From assembly GCA_002500665.1 (NCBI GenBank), contig DLRY01000067.1, positions 1 to 7,459 of the forward strand: DNA of 7,459 bases, in the 5' to 3' direction. Positions within the stretch are counted from its first letter, which is position 1, and every line of letters starts with the position of its first letter. The DNA is from Opitutia bacterium UBA7876. GTDB lineage: Bacteria > Verrucomicrobiota > Verrucomicrobiia > Opitutales > Seribacteraceae. A model generated the notes under the pieces. That model had not been told where the DNA came from. It saw only the letters and a program-made list of their open reading frames with translations, and did no database searches. A program made the position numbers and the translations under genes. Shown piece by piece: positions 5,913-7,459 of this stretch.

Positions 5913-7459
5913 CTACAATGACATGCCCCGTTTCCATGGCAAGAAATCATCGCGTCCTTGGAGGAAGGCCTTGGTTTTTTTGTCTCCGGAGGCATAGGTA
6001 ATGACTTCCTCAAGAAGGGATTCGCCGAGGGACTCGACGGTATTAGAGCCATCGATCACCGGACCGGCGTCGAAATCGACGTACTCGGAGAAGGACCGGG
6101 AAAGCTTGCTGTTGCTTGCCACCTTGACAACCGGACATATGGGGTTGCCGGTGGGTGTACCCAGTCCGGTGGAAAAAAGGATCAGGTTCGCCCCAGCTCC
6201 GGCCATGGCGGTTGTCGATTCGACATCGTTGCCGGCCGTGCACAGAAGAGAGAGGCCGTCTCGGGTTATCCATCCGGGGTAGTCGAGGACGTCGATGATG
6301 GGGGAGGTACCTCCCTTGCGGGCCGCTCCAGCGGACTTGATGGCATCGGTAATGAGGCCGTCGCGCACGTTGCCCGGGGAAGGGTTCATGTGGAAGCCCG
6401 ACCCGGCTTCCTTGACCCGGGCTTCGTAGTTTCTCATGATCTCGATGAAGCGGTCTCCGGTTTCGGCCTGGTCGCATCGATTGACGATTTCCTGCTCTAC
6501 TCCGCAGAGTTCGGGAAATTCCGAAAGGATGATCCTTCCACCCAAGGCAACCAGGAGGTCGGCGACCCTGCCCATGGTCGGGTTGGCGGATATTCCGGAA
6601 AAACCGTCGGAGGCCCCGCACTCCATCCCGAGGCAGAGCTTGGAAAGAGGCGCGGGGCTGCGTTGCAGGAGGTTGATCTCGGCCAACCCCTTGAAAGTTC
6701 GTCGGATCGCCCGTTCCAGCATCTCCCTCTCCGAATCGAACTTATGCTGCTCGAAAACGAAAAGGGGCTTGTCGAAACCCGAGATGCGCTTGGAGATTTC
6801 CTTCTCGAGGATAGAGACCTGGGCATGTTGGCAGCCGAGGCTCAGCACGGTGATTCCGCCGACGTTCGGGTTGCATGCATATCCAGCAAGCAAACCGCAT
6901 AGTTCCTCGGAAATGCCCCGGGTTTCGCCACAGCCCAAGCCATGGCTGATGAACTTGATTCCATCGACGTTTGGAAAAATGGGGGAGGGGGAATGGTCTT
7001 GCTCGGCTTGCAGGGAAACGGAGTCCGGGTCGAGCCCGTCGGAATAGACTTCAGCCAGCTCCCTGGCAAAAAGCTGGTATTGATTTCTGCGCTGGAAGCC
7101 TAGCGCATCGAGCATGGAATTCTTCAGCGTCTCGATATTGCCGTTCTCGCAGAATACCATGGGGACGACCAGCCAATGGTTCGCCGTGCCCACGGAACCG
7201 TCCTTTCTGTGGAAACCCTGAAAAGAGTGGCCCTCCCATTGGCCGACGGAGGGTGGAGTCCAGGACCTTTCGGATCTGGATTGCCCGTAATCGGATGAGC
7301 GGTGAACCAAGTTGTCCGTAGTGATCCGCCTTCCCCTGGCAATGGGCTTGGTCGCCTCCCCGACGAGCACGCCGTACATGAAGGCGGAATCCCCCACGGA
7401 AAGATCGCAGGCGGCCATCTTGTGCTTTGCGGGAATGTCCTCGGCTATGGCAACTACCT
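5913..7459 (-). CDS. UxaA/altronate dehydratase family sugar-acid dehydratase (N-terminus beyond right edge)
   Basis: Members of this family dehydrate sugar acids such as D-altronate or galactarate to 2-keto-3-deoxy acids using a metal centre; some homologues in L-fucose clusters (for example Campylobacter jejuni Cj0482/Cj0483) are assigned to L-fuconate dehydration. The window holds 514 residues plus stop. Reading continues open past the ATG at 7418 to the edge (VVAIAEDIPAKHK precedes that Met), and this joins to LSVGDSAFMYGVLVGEA, the SAF domain that begins UxaA-type proteins, so the real start lies outside. The catalytic domain shows VVPMVFCENGNIETLK, a GLGCGETR cysteine motif, LSLGCQHAQ, MECGASDGFSGISANP with a third cysteine, then NPSPGNVRDGL and SPIIDVLDYPG, and ends DFLPWKRGMSL. 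Only a few dozen residues are probably missing. It is the first visible gene of the operon. Context makes L-fuconate (or a stereochemically related aldonate) the best guess; altronate cannot be excluded. Confidence 0.9.
   Translation of the reverse strand, partial: VVAIAEDIPAKHKMAACDLSVGDSAFMYGVLVGEATKPIARGRRITTDNLVHRSSDYGQSRSERSWTPPSVGQWEGHSFQGFHRKDGSVGTANHWLVVPMVFCENGNIETLKNSMLDALGFQRRNQYQLFARELAEVYSDGLDPDSVSLQAEQDHSPSPIFPNVDGIKFISHGLGCGETRGISEELCGLLAGYACNPNVGGITVLSLGCQHAQVSILEKEISKRISGFDKPLFVFEQHKFDSEREMLERAIRRTFKGLAEINLLQRSPAPLSKLCLGMECGASDGFSGISANPTMGRVADLLVALGGRIILSEFPELCGVEQEIVNRCDQAETGDRFIEIMRNYEARVKEAGSGFHMNPSPGNVRDGLITDAIKSAGAARKGGTSPIIDVLDYPGWITRDGLSLLCTAGNDVESTTAMAGAGANLILFSTGLGTPTGNPICPVVKVASNSKLSRSFSEYVDFDAGPVIDGSNTVESLGESLLEEVITYASGDKKTKAFLQGRDDFLPWKRGMSL

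Noticed and set aside
5894..6052. N-terminal extension of the 2-keto-3-deoxy-L-fuconate dehydrogenase-like SDR to an ATG at 6052
   Set aside because: The extra 53 residues overlap the dehydratase 3' end in another frame, resemble no SDR N-terminus, and the ATG at 5893 gives the normal length of 259 residues.
5958..6902. Plus-strand open frame of 314 codons opposite the dehydratase
   Set aside because: Antisense shadow of the UxaA-family gene; no recognisable motifs.

Overview
The window looks like part of a polysaccharide- and sugar-utilisation locus from a Gram-negative, fairly GC-rich bacterium. The first gene is a TonB-dependent outer-membrane receptor of the plug/barrel type with no SusD-like partner in view, and the second is a secreted sulfatase. 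These, together with the style of the dehydrogenases, suggest a marine-type Verrucomicrobiota (Opitutae-like) or related lineage. This taxonomic guess is an inference from gene content only, of low to moderate confidence.

All seven genes lie on the minus strand, so transcription runs from the right edge to the left edge. In transcription order they are: (1) a UxaA/altronate-dehydratase-family dehydratase whose start lies beyond the right edge (5913-7459); (2) a short-chain dehydrogenase resembling 2-keto-3-deoxy-L-fuconate dehydrogenases (5114-5893); (3) a fumarylacetoacetate-hydrolase (FAH) family enzyme resembling 2,4-diketo-3-deoxy-L-fuconate hydrolase (4243-5097); (4) a short-chain dehydrogenase closely resembling L-fucose dehydrogenase (3449-4246); (5) an LhgO-type FAD-dependent L-2-hydroxyacid oxidase/dehydrogenase starting with TTG (2242-3438); (6) a secreted, formylglycine-type sulfatase similar to heparan N-sulfatases (619-2178); (7) the N-terminal 153 residues of a TonB-dependent receptor, cut by the left edge (1-461). 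Gaps between genes 1 to 5 are 19, 16, -4 and 10 nt, so these form a tight, probably translationally coupled operon. The sulfatase follows after 63 nt and the receptor after 157 nt.

Read together, genes 1-4 match four enzymatic steps of the non-phosphorylative L-fucose pathway: L-fucose to L-fuconolactone/L-fuconate (dehydrogenase 4), dehydration to 2-keto-3-deoxy-L-fuconate (dehydratase 1), oxidation to 2,4-diketo-3-deoxy-L-fuconate (dehydrogenase 2), and hydrolysis to pyruvate plus L-lactate (hydrolase 3). A lactonase is not visible and may lie outside the window. The LhgO-type enzyme is a candidate for oxidising the released L-2-hydroxyacid. The sulfatase and receptor fit upstream processing and uptake of a sulfated, possibly fucose-containing glycan. 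L-galactose, D-arabinose and L-rhamnose are alternative substrates that sequence alone cannot exclude.

No RNA genes, mobile elements, CRISPR arrays or transcriptional regulators were recognised. The only non-coding stretch longer than 100 bases is 462-618. I did not find a clearly undescribed system. The most interesting points are the LhgO-type gene inside the pathway operon, the use of a UxaA-type dehydratase, and an altered active-site residue in the L-fucose-dehydrogenase-like protein.
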